A stretch of DNA of 64,000 bases from the NCBI RefSeq assembly GCF_006517255.1, contig NZ_CP041185.1:2232001-2296000 (forward strand), in the 5' to 3' direction. This DNA comes from Janthinobacterium tructae (GTDB lineage: Bacteria > Pseudomonadota > Gammaproteobacteria > Burkholderiales > Burkholderiaceae_D). Positions 1 to 9,442 of the stretch are shown here, piece by piece. Numbering within the stretch: position 1 is the stretch's first letter; each line of letters starts with the position of its first letter. The notes beneath the pieces were generated by a model. The model worked only from the letters and a program-made list of their open reading frames with translations. It was not told where the DNA came from and searched no databases. The translations under genes were made by a program, and so were the position numbers.

Positions 1-301
1 CGATCACGTACAGGATGACGTCCGAGGAAATCAGCGTGTTCGTCACGGTCTTGTTCAGCGTCTTGTTCAGCGCGTTCGAGTGGCGCGTCTGGAAGCCGGG
101 CGTGTCGACGTAGATGAATTGCGCGTCCGGCACCGTCTGGATGCCCGTGATGCGGTGGCGCGTGGTTTGCGCCTTGCGCGAAGTGATGCTGACCTTCGCG
201 CCGATCAGCACGTTCATCAGGGTCGATTTGCCCACGTTGGGGCGGCCCACGATGGCGATATAGCCACAGCGGAAGTTGTCGGGCATTTTGATGGCTGTCA
301 T
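1..301 (-). CDS. era: GTPase Era, N-terminal part (cut by window start)
   Basis: Era is an essential GTPase that binds 16S rRNA and helps 30S assembly. Only the first 100 codons are present; the KH domain lies outside the window. Seen here: start [10 protein letters not shown], the P-loop GRPNVGKST, the G2 region QTTRHRITG and the G3 motif DTPGF. The ATG at 301-299 lies one base beyond the stop of rnc (303-305), so the two genes are tightly coupled, as is common in bacteria. Identification is firm from the GTPase motifs plus the rnc neighbour. Confidence 0.95.
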   Translation of the reverse strand, partial: MTAIKMPDNFRCGYIAIVGRPNVGKSTLMNVLIGAKVSITSRKAQTTRHRITGIQTVPDAQFIYVDTPGFQTRHSNALNKTLNKTVTNTLISSDVILYVI

Positions 302-302
302 G

Positions 303-1118
303 CTAGTGTCGATTCTGTTTAGTGTGAGCGGCGATCGCCGGGGCTGCAGGAGCTTGCGCGTCGTCGCTCTGGATGGTGGCAATGCCGGCCAGCTTGAGCT
401 GGGCGGCGCGCGGTTTGGGCTTGCGGCTGGCGGCAGGCGACTTCAACAGCGCCTGCTCGGCCACGTCCAGCGCCAGTTTGGCGGCGGCTTGCTCACCGGC
501 GCGGCGGCTTCCGCCACGGCCGTAGACCTGGATATTCAATTTCGGCACCAGGCATTCGATCTCGAATTCCTGGCTGTGGGCGGCGCCATGGGTGGCCACC
601 ACGTTGTACTGTGGCAGCGAAATTTTCTTGCTTTGCAAAAACTCCTGCAGCAGCGTCTTGGCATCCTTGCCCAGGGTTTGCGGATCGACCGAGTCGAGGA
701 TGGGTATGTAGAAAGCGCGGATCACCGTGCTGGCCGCATCGAAGCCCGTATCGAGGAAAATGGCACCCAGCAAGGCTTCCAGGGTATCGGCAAGGATCGA
801 GGGACGGCGGAAACCGCCCGATTTGAGCTCGCCTTCACCGAGGCGCAGGAATTGCGACAATTCCAGCTTTTGCGCGATTTCATACAGCGACTGCTGTTTC
901 ACCAAATTCGCGCGCAAGCGCGACAGGTCGCCCTCGTCGATGGTCTTGAAGCGTTCGTACAGGATGGAAGCGACCACGCAGTTGAGAATGGAGTCGCCGA
1001 GGAATTCCAGCCGCTCATTATGCAAACTGCTGTGGCTACGATGCGTCAAGGCTTGCTGCAACAGGCCAGCATCCTGGAACGTATAGCCTAAACGGGTTTG
1101 CAATAGCTGAAGATTCAT
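303..1118 (-). CDS. rnc: Ribonuclease III
   Basis: Double-strand-specific endoribonuclease that processes rRNA precursors and structured mRNAs. The 271-aa product carries the signature NERLEFLGD at about residues 34-42 with the catalytic Glu38 and Asp42, and [12 protein letters not shown] further on; a dsRNA-binding domain follows. Start chosen at [14 protein letters not shown] because the in-frame upstream extension to 1238 overlaps lepB and has no family similarity. The C-terminal tail of about 45 residues, rich in Ala, Pro and Lys, makes it longer than the 226-aa E. coli enzyme. It sits between lepB and era in one transcription unit. Confidence 0.96.
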   Translation of the reverse strand: MNLQLLQTRLGYTFQDAGLLQQALTHRSHSSLHNERLEFLGDSILNCVVASILYERFKTIDEGDLSRLRANLVKQQSLYEIAQKLELSQFLRLGEGELKSGGFRRPSILADTLEALLGAIFLDTGFDAASTVIRAFYIPILDSVDPQTLGKDAKTLLQEFLQSKKISLPQYNVVATHGAAHSQEFEIECLVPKLNIQVYGRGGSRRAGEQAAAKLALDVAEQALLKSPAASRKPKPRAAQLKLAGIATIQSDDAQAPAAPAIAAHTKQNRH

Positions 1119-1192
1119 TGTTGTTTCTGTATCATCTGAGTAATTCGGCTGGCCGCCGCGCGGGGAGTCGGCGCGGCAGCCATAGAAGCGGC

Positions 1193-2110
1193 CTAGTGGA
1201 TGCCGCCCACGCGTTTCGGGTTGCTGAAGTTCATCCACACCAGGAAAGCCTTGCCGACGATGTTCTCGTTCGGCACGAAGCCCCAGTAGCGGCTGTCCGC
1301 GCTATTGTCGCGGTTATCGCCCATCATGAAGTAATTGCCTTGTGGCACCACACACGTAAAACCATCTTCGTTGTAGTTGCACGCATCCTTGTGCGGGAAA
1401 TCCTTCACTTCGCGCAAGTTCAACGTGGGAGCAGGCTCATCGTTGAGGATGCGGTGGCTCACGCCCGTCAGATTTTCTTCCAGCTGCTTGTGGTACACCG
1501 TGCTTTCGTCATCGAGGTAGTCGTCCAGCGGGGTGTACTGCACTTCCTTGCCGTTGACCGTCAAGCGCTTGTTTTCATAGGTGATTTTATCACCGGGTAC
1601 GCCGATCACGCGCTTGATGTAGTCTTGCGACATATCTTTCGGGTACTTGAAAACCATCACGTCGCCGCGCTGCGGATCGTTGACTTCAATGATGCGCTTG
1701 TTGACGATCGGCAAACGGATGCCATAAGTGAACTTGTTAACCAGGATCAGATCGCCCACCAGCAAGGTCGGCACCATCGAGCTCGACGGGATCTTGAATG
1801 GTTCGTAGAGGAACGAACGCAGGCAGAACACCAGGGCGATGACGGGGAAAAAGCTGCCCGAATACTCGACCCAGGTCGGCTGGCGCAACAGCGCCGCCTC
1901 GATGGTGGCGCGGCTGCCGCCCGCATCGGACTTGATGCGCTCGGCGGCCAGCTTGGACTGGCGCGCATCGAACTCGGCCAGGGCAAGATCGGCCGCCTTG
2001 CGGCGCTGCTTGGACAGATAAAACACATCCAGGCACCAGACCAGGCCCGTCAACACCATCAGCACGAACAGGATTAAAGCGAAATTTCCTAAAATCACTT
2101 GCAGGTTCAT
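1193..2110 (-). CDS. lepB: Signal peptidase I
   Basis: Membrane serine protease that removes signal peptides from exported proteins. The 305-aa protein has two N-terminal membrane segments (about residues 8-28 and 86-103). The active-site box PSSSMVPT follows with the nucleophile at about Ser111, then the general-base Lys in [12 protein letters not shown] and the late box [14 protein letters not shown]. The gene begins 3 bases after the lepA stop and is followed by rnc, so lepA-lepB-rnc-era probably form one operon. Confidence 0.96.
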   Translation of the reverse strand: MNLQVILGNFALILFVLMVLTGLVWCLDVFYLSKQRRKAADLALAEFDARQSKLAAERIKSDAGGSRATIEAALLRQPTWVEYSGSFFPVIALVFCLRSFLYEPFKIPSSSMVPTLLVGDLILVNKFTYGIRLPIVNKRIIEVNDPQRGDVMVFKYPKDMSQDYIKRVIGVPGDKITYENKRLTVNGKEVQYTPLDDYLDDESTVYHKQLEENLTGVSHRILNDEPAPTLNLREVKDFPHKDACNYNEDGFTCVVPQGNYFMMGDNRDNSADSRYWGFVPNENIVGKAFLVWMNFSNPKRVGGIH

Positions 2111-2113
2111 TGA

Positions 2114-3904
2114 TTAACCATCCACTTGTAAAATTGCCAGGAATGCCTCTTGCGGGATCTCCACGGAACCCACTTGCTTCATGCGTTTCTTACCCGCTTT
2201 TTGTTTTTCCAGCAATTTCTTCTTGCGGCTGATGTCGCCGCCATAGCACTTGGCCAGCACGTTCTTGCGCAAGGCTTTCACGTTCTCGCGCGAAATGATG
2301 TTGGCGCCGATGGTCGCCTGGATGGCCACGTCGAACATCTGGCGCGGGATCAGTTCGCGCATCTTGGCGGCCACCTGGCGGCCACGGTACTGGCTGTTCG
2401 AACGGTGGACGATGATGGCCAGCGCATCGACTTTTTCGCTGTTGATCAGCATGTCGACCTTGACCACGTCGGCCGCGCGGTATTCCTTGAACTCGTAATC
2501 CATCGAGGCATAGCCGCGCGACGTCGATTTCAGGCGATCGAAGAAGTCCAGCACGATCTCGGCCATCGGCATTTCGTAGACCAGCTTGACCTGGCGGCCG
2601 TGGTAGCTCATGTCCATCTGGATGCCGCGCTTGCCGATACACAGGGTAATCACGGAGCCCACGTATTCCTGCGGCATGTACAGATTGACCGTGACGATAG
2701 GCTCGCGCACTTCCTCGATGCGCGACGGATCGGGCATCTTCGATGGATTGTCGACGTTGATCATGGTGCCGTCGCGCTGGATCACTTCGTACACCACGGT
2801 AGGCGCCGTGGTGATCAGGTCCATGTCGAATTCGCGCTCGAGGCGTTCCTGCACGATTTCCATGTGCAGCAAGCCCAGGAAGCCACAGCGGAAGCCGAAG
2901 CCCAGCGCCTGCGACACTTCCGGCTCGTACATCAGGGCCGCGTCGTTCAGTTTCAGCTTTTCCAGCGAATCGCGCAGCGCGTCGTACTGGTTCGCTTCGA
3001 CCGGGAACAGGCCGGCGAACACTTGCGGCTGCACTTCCTTAAAGCCCGGCAATGGCGCGGCGGCAGGACGGCTGACCAGGGTGACGGTATCGCCCACTTT
3101 CGCCGCTTTCAATTCCTTGATGCCGGCGATGATGAAGCCCACCTGGCCTGCCGACAACTGCGGCAGCGATTGCGAACGGGGCGAAAATACGCCGATGTCT
3201 TCCACCAGCTGCACCGAATCGGTGGCCATCAGGCGAATCTTGTCTTTCGGCTTCAGGGTGCCGTTGACCACGCGCACCAGCATCACCACGCCCACATAGG
3301 CGTCATACCAGGAGTCGACGATCAGCGCCTGCAGCGGCGCATCGGGGTCGCCCTTCGGTGGCGGTACCTTGACGATCAGTTGCTCGAGCACGTCCAGCAC
3401 GCCGAGGCCCGTCTTGGCCGAGCAATGCACGGCGTCGGCCGCGTCGATACCGATCACGTCTTCGATCTCGGCAATGGCGTTTGGAGGATCCGCGTTCGGC
3501 AAGTCGATCTTGTTCAGGACGGGCACCACTTCCACGCCCAGGTCCAGCGCCGTGTAGCAATTGGCGACCGTTTGCGCTTCCACGCCTTGCGATGCATCCA
3601 CCACCAGCAGCGCGCCTTCGCACGCCGACAGCGAGCGCGACACTTCATAGCTGAAGTCGACGTGGCCTGGCGTATCGATCAGGTTCAGGTTGTAGATCTG
3701 GCCATTGCGCGCCTTGTAGTGCAGGGCCGCCGTTTGCGCCTTGATGGTAATGCCGCGCTCGCGCTCCAGATCCATCGAATCGAGCACCTGCGCCTCCATC
3801 TCGCGGTCGGACAAGCCGCCGCACAATTGAATGATGCGGTCAGCCAGGGTCGATTTACCGTGGTCAATATGGGCGATGATGGAGAAGTTGCGTATGTTAT
3901 TCAT
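2114..3904 (-). CDS. lepA: Elongation factor 4 (LepA), translational GTPase
   Basis: Ribosome-binding GTPase of the EF-G family that affects initiation and elongation under stress. The 596 aa match the usual family length. The P-loop is [10 protein letters not shown] at the N-terminus, with [12 protein letters not shown] (G3) and NKIDLP (G4); the C-terminal LepA-specific domain ends in a Lys/Arg-rich stretch before [12 protein letters not shown]. It is the first gene of the lepA-lepB-rnc-era run, with a roughly 315-base gap upstream that carries a terminator-like hairpin for the genes before it. Confidence 0.97.
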   Translation of the reverse strand: MNNIRNFSIIAHIDHGKSTLADRIIQLCGGLSDREMEAQVLDSMDLERERGITIKAQTAALHYKARNGQIYNLNLIDTPGHVDFSYEVSRSLSACEGALLVVDASQGVEAQTVANCYTALDLGVEVVPVLNKIDLPNADPPNAIAEIEDVIGIDAADAVHCSAKTGLGVLDVLEQLIVKVPPPKGDPDAPLQALIVDSWYDAYVGVVMLVRVVNGTLKPKDKIRLMATDSVQLVEDIGVFSPRSQSLPQLSAGQVGFIIAGIKELKAAKVGDTVTLVSRPAAAPLPGFKEVQPQVFAGLFPVEANQYDALRDSLEKLKLNDAALMYEPEVSQALGFGFRCGFLGLLHMEIVQERLEREFDMDLITTAPTVVYEVIQRDGTMINVDNPSKMPDPSRIEEVREPIVTVNLYMPQEYVGSVITLCIGKRGIQMDMSYHGRQVKLVYEMPMAEIVLDFFDRLKSTSRGYASMDYEFKEYRAADVVKVDMLINSEKVDALAIIVHRSNSQYRGRQVAAKMRELIPRQMFDVAIQATIGANIISRENVKALRKNVLAKCYGGDISRKKKLLEKQKAGKKRMKQVGSVEIPQEAFLAILQVDG

Positions 3905-4219
3905 TAACTAATATATGTGCGAGTGACAACACTGCTTTAACAGGAATCAAGGGGATCATGTCCGGGCCAAACAGGGCCGAAACCAGGCGCCCCACTCATG
4001 ATGAAAAAAGCGCTCCGAGCAGGACATCTGCATGCCCAGGCGAGCGCTTTTGAAGCGACAGAAGCTGCTGCCTCGGACAGTAGCTTTTTCGACCTCCCCA
4101 TTTTACCGGATTTCAGAGCGGAAAGCCCGTCTTTCAGAGGCCGGCAGCGGGCAAGCCGACATTTTCAGCTGTTTCCAGCAGCGGAATGCTGCAATGCAGT
4201 GTCAATATTGGCATTTAGG
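3905..4219. other. Intergenic region between lepA and the glutaredoxin-like gene
   Basis: These 315 bases contain no convincing gene. Short plus-strand frames across it have no recognisable protein features. The one clear structure is the hairpin at 4004-4051, listed separately. The promoter of the lepA operon must lie at the low-coordinate end, but I could not pick a convincing -35/-10 pair. Confidence 0.6.
4004..4051 (-). terminator. Rho-independent terminator after the mucD-glutaredoxin genes
   Basis: Perfect 10-bp inverted repeat AAAAGCGCTC (4006-4015) and GAGCGCTTTT (4042-4051) with a 26-base loop. Read on the minus strand the stem ends in six T residues (complement of 4004-4009), as expected for termination of the minus-strand unit ending at 4220. 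The long loop lowers confidence. Confidence 0.6.
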
Positions 4220-4465
4220 CTACGCCAGGCAGCGCCGGACGGCGGCCTCGTCCAGAAAATAATGGCATAGCTCGGGTTGGGCCAGATCGCCAAACAGCAC
4301 CGGCACCAGCTCATCGAAGCGGGCCAGCAAGCTCGCATCGGGCGACGCATCGATATCGATCACGTCCACCGTAAACGGTTGATCAGGCGGCTGCAGCAGG
4401 AGCAAGGCATCGAGCATGTCCTGGCATAAATGGCAGTAACTGCGGGAATAGAGAGTGAAATGCAT
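4220..4465 (-). CDS. Glutaredoxin-like protein (DUF836 family)
   Basis: Small 81-aa thioredoxin-fold protein beginning MHFTLYSRSYCHLC; the CHLC motif at residues 11-14 is the redox CxxC. The rest fits a compact glutaredoxin-like fold (VDVIDIDAS, then VPVLFGD with the cis-Pro region). Its usual neighbour in betaproteobacteria is mucD, which is the case here. Function probably thiol-disulfide exchange in the cytoplasm; the physiological partner is unknown. Confidence 0.8.
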   Translation of the reverse strand: MHFTLYSRSYCHLCQDMLDALLLLQPPDQPFTVDVIDIDASPDASLLARFDELVPVLFGDLAQPELCHYFLDEAAVRRCLA

Positions 4466-4519
4466 GGCGGGCAGGATACCGCATCCCGGCCGTGGCCGGA
4501 ATGCGGGATGATCACATAG

Positions 4520-6016
4520 TTACTTCGCCGACGGACGCAGCGAAACGAATTGCGCCACGTCGCCACGGCGCACCAGCACGGCCGACGACTTCTTCGGATC
4601 GAGCTTGGCCACCAGGGCATTGAACTGCTTGGCATCTTTCACGGCAACGTTGTTCAACTGCAAGATCACATCGCCAGGCTGCAGGCCGGCCTGGGCCGCC
4701 ACGCCATCCGCATCGTCGACCAGCACGCCCGCGTCGATCTTCAGCTCCTGCTTCCTCGCGGCCGGCACATCGCTGACCTTCAGTCCCAGTGCATTGACGG
4801 CTTGCGCTTCCGGTTCCCGGGCGCCCTTCTTGGCCGTTTTCTCGGCTTCCAGCTCGACGACGGTAACAGGAATATCCTGCTGCGCGCCCTTGCGCCAGAC
4901 GGTGACCGTGGACTTGCCGTTGACGGCGGCGCCGCCTACCAGACGCGGCAGGTCGGACGAACGCTCGATCTGCGCGCCATTGAACTTCAGGATGATGTCG
5001 CCCGGCTTGATGCCCGCCTTGTCGGCCGGGCCGCCCTCTTCCACCATCGACACTTGCGCGCCCTTGGCGTTGGGCAGGCCCAGCGATTGCGCCACATCCT
5101 TGCTCACTTCGCCGATCTGCACGCCGATACGGCCGCGCACCACTTTACCCGTTTTTTTCAGCTGCTCGCCCACGCGCATGGCTTCATCGATGGGCACGGC
5201 AAACGAAATGCCATTGTAGGCGCCGGACAAGGTGGCGATCTGCGAATTGATGCCGATCACTTCGCCGCGCATATTGATCAGCGGACCACCCGAGTTGCCG
5301 GGGTTGACGGCCACGTCGCTCTGGATCAGCGGCAAGTAGTCGCCCGTGTCACGGGATTTGGCGGAAATAATGCCGGCCGTCACCGTGTTTTCCAGGTTGA
5401 ATGGCGAGCCGATGGCGATCACCCACTCGCCCACGCGGATCTTGTTCGAGTCGCCGATGGTCAGGCGCGGCAGGTTGGCGCCCTCGATTTTCAGCAGGGC
5501 CACGTCGGTGCGGGCGTCAGCACCGATGACCTTGGCCTTGAATTCGCGCTTGTCCGTCAGGGTCACGTAGACTTCATCGGCGCCATCGACCACGTGGGCA
5601 TTGCTCAGCACGTAGCCATCAGCCGAAATGATGAAGCCGGAACCGACACCGCGCTGCACTTCCTGCTCCTGCGGCACGGCGCGACGGCCGCCGCGCGGCG
5701 CCTGCTGGCGCGGCGTGGGCATGGCGCCGCCAAAGAAGCGGCGCAGGAATTCCTGCATTTCCTGCTCATCCTGGCCGCCCGCGCCGGATGCAGTCATCTT
5801 CAGGCGCTCGGTGGTGCGGATATTCACCACGGCCGGGCCGACGGCATCGACGAGGTCCGAGAAATCAGGCAGTTTCACGGCCGGCACGGCGGCCTGCGCC
5901 TGTGGCGCCAGGCCGAGCATGGTCGGGGCGAAAAAGACGCCAGCCGTACCGAACAATAAGGCGGAAAGCGTCTTCACAGAAAACGACTTGCTGGCAACAC
6001 ACATGTTTTTTTTCAT
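4520..6016 (-). CDS. mucD: Periplasmic serine protease of the Do/DegP-DegQ family
   Basis: Periplasmic protease/chaperone for misfolded envelope proteins. The 498-aa protein has an N-terminal signal sequence ending near AQAAVP (about residue 42). A trypsin-like domain carries the triad His141 (SNAHVVDG), Asp171 (RTDVALLK) and Ser242 (NPGNSGGPL). Two PDZ domains follow, at about 280-370 and 405-490. A Gln/Arg/Gly-rich stretch at about 100-120 is the LA-loop region. Placement downstream of rpoE and the anti-sigma gene is the classic sigma-E arrangement, so sigma-E control is likely, although I saw no consensus sigma-E promoter directly upstream. Confidence 0.93.
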   Translation of the reverse strand: MKKNMCVASKSFSVKTLSALLFGTAGVFFAPTMLGLAPQAQAAVPAVKLPDFSDLVDAVGPAVVNIRTTERLKMTASGAGGQDEQEMQEFLRRFFGGAMPTPRQQAPRGGRRAVPQEQEVQRGVGSGFIISADGYVLSNAHVVDGADEVYVTLTDKREFKAKVIGADARTDVALLKIEGANLPRLTIGDSNKIRVGEWVIAIGSPFNLENTVTAGIISAKSRDTGDYLPLIQSDVAVNPGNSGGPLINMRGEVIGINSQIATLSGAYNGISFAVPIDEAMRVGEQLKKTGKVVRGRIGVQIGEVSKDVAQSLGLPNAKGAQVSMVEEGGPADKAGIKPGDIILKFNGAQIERSSDLPRLVGGAAVNGKSTVTVWRKGAQQDIPVTVVELEAEKTAKKGAREPEAQAVNALGLKVSDVPAARKQELKIDAGVLVDDADGVAAQAGLQPGDVILQLNNVAVKDAKQFNALVAKLDPKKSSAVLVRRGDVAQFVSLRPSAK

Positions 6017-6428
6017 GGAAAGGATCTTTTCGAGTATATAAACGGATCAAAACGCGGATCGGCGATTGCCTGCGTGCATGATTGGGTGTCATGACGGAAT
6101 CCCAAGGGCAACTACACCTGGTCTCGCGCATGGCAGCAACAATATATCGCAAAAGCAAGATATTGCCTGCACACAGTGTCAATCGTAGCGAAGTCCCGTG
6201 TCAAGAGGGCCAGGAGCAGCTTAAGAGCCTATCCCAGTAGGGAGCGTCTTCTGCTGGCAGTTCATCAGGAGCGCGGACAAGGCGTGAGGAGGACGCGTGG
6301 CGAGCCACGCGACGACGAGCAACGCAGTCCCCGCTTCTGAGGGGCGCCAGCAGGGGATGTACTCATCTACTGGGATAGGCTCTAAGTGTCAAGACCCGCC
6401 GGCATAAGATGCCGCAGATGCCGCAGCA
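6017..6428. other. Intergenic region between the anti-sigma gene and mucD
   Basis: 412 bases with no gene. In many beta- and gammaproteobacteria this position holds rseB/mucB. Here it holds the inverted-repeat element at 6224-6383 and an AT-richer stretch next to mucD (about 6017-6060) that may contain the mucD promoter. A small direct repeat of ATGCCGCAG lies at 6408-6425. Confidence 0.6.
6224..6383. repeat. 160-bp inverted-repeat element (type A)
   Basis: The outer arms are a perfect 17-bp inverted repeat: AGAGCCTATCCCAGTAG at 6224-6240 and its complement at 6367-6383. Just inside, the arms keep imperfect complementarity (CTGCTGGC near 6251 against GCCAGCAG near 6346). In the centre is a 7-bp hairpin CGCGTGG-cgag-CCACGCG (6294-6311) followed by GAGCAACGCAG. 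There is no reading frame inside. This is the layout of a non-autonomous palindromic repeat or structured RNA element; it resembles dispersed repeats of Burkholderiales genomes, which I recall but cannot verify here. Confidence 0.7.
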
Positions 6429-6752
6429 CTAGCGTTGCGCCAGCGGCCCCGCCTCCAGCGGCTCGGCAGCGACGGGCGGCACGATGGGCAGCAAGGGCTC
6501 CGCGCGGATAAGCGGCTCGTCAGGCGCCGCCTCGGCGGCCAGCCGGCTGGCCAGGCGCGCGTCGAATTGGGCACTCAGGGCATGGCCGCAATGCTCCGAA
6601 CGCAGCACGTCGCCGATCAGGCGATAGGCATCCCAGGCTTGCCGCCCCTCATCCGTGTCGAGGGCGGCAAAAGCCAGTTCGAGTTCGCTCGCCGCCAGCT
6701 CGCCATCGGCCAGGGCGGAAATTGTCTCGTGCAATCGTGTATGCGTGTCCAT
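6429..6752 (-). CDS. rseA: RseA-like anti-sigma-E factor, short form without membrane segment
   Basis: Probable negative regulator of the sigma factor encoded just upstream (stop of rpoE at 6825). The N-terminus MDTHTRLHETISALADGE matches the sigma-binding start of RseA (ISALMDGE in E. coli). The first about 70 residues fit the cytoplasmic anti-sigma domain. The rest (residues about 70-107) is Ala/Pro/Glu-rich and has no hydrophobic stretch, whereas the family is normally about 200 aa with a membrane helix and periplasmic domain. Start chosen at 6752; an upstream ATG at 6803 is possible. Truncated, or a genuinely soluble variant. Confidence 0.75.
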   Translation of the reverse strand: MDTHTRLHETISALADGELAASELELAFAALDTDEGRQAWDAYRLIGDVLRSEHCGHALSAQFDARLASRLAAEAAPDEPLIRAEPLLPIVPPVAAEPLEAGPLAQR

Positions 6753-6824
6753 GATGGGCCCTGCCATTTCAAGAGGGTAGTTGCGGAAACCGGACGCAGC
6801 CATGCCAAGCTCATACTCCGCAGA

Positions 6825-7448
6825 TTACCAGCGCTTGTCAATCGGCATATCCAACAACGGTTTCAATTTCTCTGCGATCACTTCGCGTGCGCGAAAAATG
6901 CGGCTGCGCACGGTGCCGATGGGGCACGCCATGATCTCCGAGATCTCTTCATAGCTGAGGCCCTCGATCTCGCGCAGCACGATGGCCGTGCGCAACTCGA
7001 TGGGCAGCACCTCCATGGCAGCGTTGACGGTGGCGGCAATCTGCTTGCTGGCCAGCACCGATTCGGGCGTATTGTTGTCACGCAATTTATTGCCGTCATC
7101 GAAGGACTCCGCCTGCTCGGCGTCGGCGTCGCTGGACGTGGCGGCGCGCCGCCCCTGCGTGACGAGATAATTCTTGGCCGTATTGATGCCGATGCGATAC
7201 AACCAGGTATAGAAGGCGGCATCGCCGCGAAAATGGCGCAGCGCCCGGTATGCCTTGATAAAGGTTTCCTGCACCACATCTTCGGCCTCCGCCGGGTCAT
7301 GCACAAGTCGCGATACTAGGCGCATCAAGCGGCGCTGATATTTCGATACCAGCACATCGAATGCCCGTTTGTCGCCAGCCTGCACCCGCTCGACCAGTAA
7401 CTGATCATACTCGCGCTCTGTCCTCACGCCCGATGCCCCTGTTCGCAT
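6825..7448 (-). CDS. rpoE: RNA polymerase sigma factor RpoE (sigma-E, ECF family)
   Basis: Envelope-stress sigma factor. Region 2 is seen as DVVQETFIKAYRALRHFRGD and FYTWLYRIGINTAKNYL, region 4 as LREIEGLSYEEISEI and GTVRSRIFRAREVI. The coordinate uses the ATG at 7448 (207 aa). An in-frame GTG at 7427 (product starting RTEREYDQLLVERV, 200 aa) has a GGGG Shine-Dalgarno sequence and matches the N-terminal length of E. coli RpoE better, so it may be the true start. A sigma-E-type promoter lies 23-50 bases upstream, implying autoregulation. The anti-sigma gene follows. Confidence 0.95.
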   Translation of the reverse strand: MRTGASGVRTEREYDQLLVERVQAGDKRAFDVLVSKYQRRLMRLVSRLVHDPAEAEDVVQETFIKAYRALRHFRGDAAFYTWLYRIGINTAKNYLVTQGRRAATSSDADAEQAESFDDGNKLRDNNTPESVLASKQIAATVNAAMEVLPIELRTAIVLREIEGLSYEEISEIMACPIGTVRSRIFRAREVIAEKLKPLLDMPIDKRW

Positions 7449-7470
7449 GCAGCGTGGGCGCCTGTATGGA

Positions 7471-7498
7471 TATAGAGTTGGCCCGCTGCAAGAAGTTC
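7471..7498 (-). promoter_or_regulatory. Sigma-E-type promoter of rpoE
   Basis: On the minus strand: -35 GAACTT (7498-7493), a 16-base spacer, and -10 TCTATA (7476-7471). This agrees closely with the known sigma-E consensus GGAACTT-N16-TCTAA, including the spacer. The predicted transcript would start near 7464, leaving a leader of about 16 bases before ATG 7448. Confidence 0.7.
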
Positions 7499-7513
7499 AG
7501 TGTTCGCCCCACT

Positions 7514-8032
7514 TTATTCTTCCCCGCTGCGCGCCGCGATGGCCCGGCACGCCACGGCCAGCGGGCGGAAGGCGGCGCAAGCGCTGCCACGCTGCGCCAG
7601 CACCTGCGTGCGCCGCCCCGCGGCATCGGCCAGGCACAGCACCAGCAGCGATGGCCACAGGGTCGAACCCGGCAACAGGTGCAGCACTGGCGGCACCAAC
7701 GGCCCCGCGCCGGACGGCGCCCCGCCATGCTCCAGATATACCGCCAGCCGCAACTGGCCGACCGGCGAAATATCAAGCACCTGCGGCTTTCTGCGCTGGC
7801 GCAGCAAAGCCAGCAAAAACACGCCGCCAGCCGCACTCGATAGTGCCCCGTGCCAGCCCAGCGCATAGCCGCCCACCAGCTGGGCGGCGCCGAGGCCAGA
7901 GCCAGACAGGGCCGCAACGTGCCACGCGCCGCTCAAGGGCCAGGCGGCCAGCACCGCGCACAGCCCCAGTAGCGCTTGCAGCAGGCGCAAACAGACAGGC
8001 GTGCGAATGACAGCCGCTACCGCGATCGACAT
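7514..8032 (-). CDS. Membrane protein of unknown function between fabF and rpoE (YgfX-like)
   Basis: 172-aa protein with two hydrophobic N-terminal segments (about residues 15-35 and 40-75). A soluble part follows, containing VLDISPVGQLRLAVY and LLPGSTLWPSLLVLCL and ending in Arg/Ala-rich sequence. This organisation resembles the YgfX/CptA-type membrane proteins, but the similarity is weak and I would not transfer a toxin function. A small membrane protein commonly sits between fabF and rpoE in betaproteobacteria. It is separated from rpoE by 65 bases that contain the sigma-E promoter. Confidence 0.65.
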   Translation of the reverse strand: MSIAVAAVIRTPVCLRLLQALLGLCAVLAAWPLSGAWHVAALSGSGLGAAQLVGGYALGWHGALSSAAGGVFLLALLRQRRKPQVLDISPVGQLRLAVYLEHGGAPSGAGPLVPPVLHLLPGSTLWPSLLVLCLADAAGRRTQVLAQRGSACAAFRPLAVACRAIAARSGEE

Positions 8033-8116
8033 AATGCCAACTCAAAGGGAAAAACATCAGGCGCGCCGGCACCATGCCGGGCAAATTCAGGCACCAACGA
8101 ACGTTGGCACCGAATC

Positions 8117-8149
8117 AGCGCTCACTACGATTTGACCGTAGTGAGCGCT
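8117..8149 (-). terminator. Strong hairpin downstream of fabF
   Basis: Perfect 13-bp stem AGCGCTCACTACG (8117-8129) with CGTAGTGAGCGCT (8137-8149) and a 7-base loop, 14 bases beyond the fabF stop. No T-run follows on either strand, so it may act as an mRNA 3'-end stabiliser or a weak terminator rather than a classical one. It marks the end of the fab cluster. Confidence 0.5.
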
Positions 8150-8162
8150 TGAAAGTTCCTGC

Positions 8163-9413
8163 TTATTTCGCTTTACCGAAAATCAGCGTGCCATTCGTTC
8201 CGCCGAAGCCGAACGAATTCTTCACTGCATAATCGATCTTCATGTCCCGCGCCGTGTTGGCACAGAAATCGAGATCGCAAGCGGGATCCTGGTTGAAGAT
8301 GTTAATGGTCGGTGGCGACACCTGATGGTGCAATGCCAGGACCGTAAACACCGCTTCCAGACCGCCCGCGCCGCCCAGCAAATGGCCCGTCATCGACTTC
8401 GTCGAGTTGACGACCATATGCTTGGCATGCTCGCCGAAGGTGCGTTTGATGCCCATCACTTCCGCCACGTCGCCTTGCGGGGTCGACGTGCCGTGCGCGT
8501 TCAGGTACTGAATCTGATCCGGGTTCAAGCCTGCGTTGTTGAGGGCCGCAATCACCGATTTGCTGCCGCCGCTACCATCTTCCAGCGGCGAGGTCATGTG
8601 ATAAGCATCTGCGCTCATCCCGAAACCATGCACTTCGGCATAGATCTTGGCACCACGGGCCACCGCGTGCTCGTACTCTTCCAGCACCATGACACCAGCA
8701 CCCTCGCCCAGCACGAAGCCGTCGCGGTCGGTATCCCACGGACGCGATGCCGTTGCCGGATCGTCGTTGCGGGTCGACAAGGCACGTGCCGAGGCGAAAC
8801 CGCCCAGGCCCAGCGGCGACACGGTCGATTCAGCACCACCGGCAATCATGACGTCGGCATCGCCGTACTCGATCATGCGCGCGGCAGCGCCGATGCTGTG
8901 CAAACCGGTGGTACACGCCGTCACGATCGCCAGGTTCGGACCCTTCAGACCATATTTGATCGAAAGATTGCCAGAAATCATGTTAATGATCGAGGCAGGC
9001 ACGAAAAATGGCGAGATACGGCGCGGACCGCGCTTTTCGTACTCGGATTTGGTTTCCTCGATCAGCGGCAAGCCACCGATACCGGAACCGATGATCACGC
9101 CGATGCGCTCGGCGTTTTCCTCGGTCACTTCCAGACCGGAGTCCTGCATCGCCTGGATGCCTGCAGCCATGCCGTAATGGATAAAGGTATCCATGTGGCG
9201 GGCTTCCTTACCGGAGATGTACTCTTCGATATTGAAACCTTTGACTTCACCGGCAAAATGCGTGGTGAAGGGCAATGCATCAAACTTGGTAATCGTGGCA
9301 ATGCCGGATTTACCTTCGGTAATTGCGCTCCACGCCTCGGCAATAGTATTGCCGACAGGTGAAACACAGCCCAGGCCGGTTACAACAACACGACGGTTTT
9401 TAGAACGGCTCAA
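8163..9413 (-). CDS. fabF: 3-oxoacyl-ACP synthase II
   Basis: Condensing enzyme that elongates acyl-ACP with malonyl-ACP in fatty acid synthesis. The 416-aa protein shows the full KAS II set: nucleophile Cys167 in TACTTG, His in [11 protein letters not shown], Lys/His in [13 protein letters not shown], and the C-terminal [10 protein letters not shown]. It follows acpP by 29 bases, the normal order, and is the last gene of the fab cluster. Confidence 0.97.
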   Translation of the reverse strand: MSRSKNRRVVVTGLGCVSPVGNTIAEAWSAITEGKSGIATITKFDALPFTTHFAGEVKGFNIEEYISGKEARHMDTFIHYGMAAGIQAMQDSGLEVTEENAERIGVIIGSGIGGLPLIEETKSEYEKRGPRRISPFFVPASIINMISGNLSIKYGLKGPNLAIVTACTTGLHSIGAAARMIEYGDADVMIAGGAESTVSPLGLGGFASARALSTRNDDPATASRPWDTDRDGFVLGEGAGVMVLEEYEHAVARGAKIYAEVHGFGMSADAYHMTSPLEDGSGGSKSVIAALNNAGLNPDQIQYLNAHGTSTPQGDVAEVMGIKRTFGEHAKHMVVNSTKSMTGHLLGGAGGLEAVFTVLALHHQVSPPTINIFNQDPACDLDFCANTARDMKIDYAVKNSFGFGGTNGTLIFGKAK

Positions 9414-9442
9414 GCGATTCTCCTGAAGTCGGTCAAACAGGC

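Noticed and set aside
2150..3907. 585-codon open frame on the plus strand across lepA
   Set aside because: It is antisense to the well-identified lepA gene. Long antisense frames rich in His, Arg and Asp are expected opposite GC-rich genes. The same applies to the plus-strand frames across the PAS-GGDEF-EAL gene (20696-23812), the M16 protease (38278-39723) and the hydroxylase (19069-20619).
3998..4270. 90-codon plus-strand frame between lepA and the glutaredoxin-like gene
   Set aside because: It overlaps the terminator hairpin, has no ribosome-binding site and no recognisable sequence.
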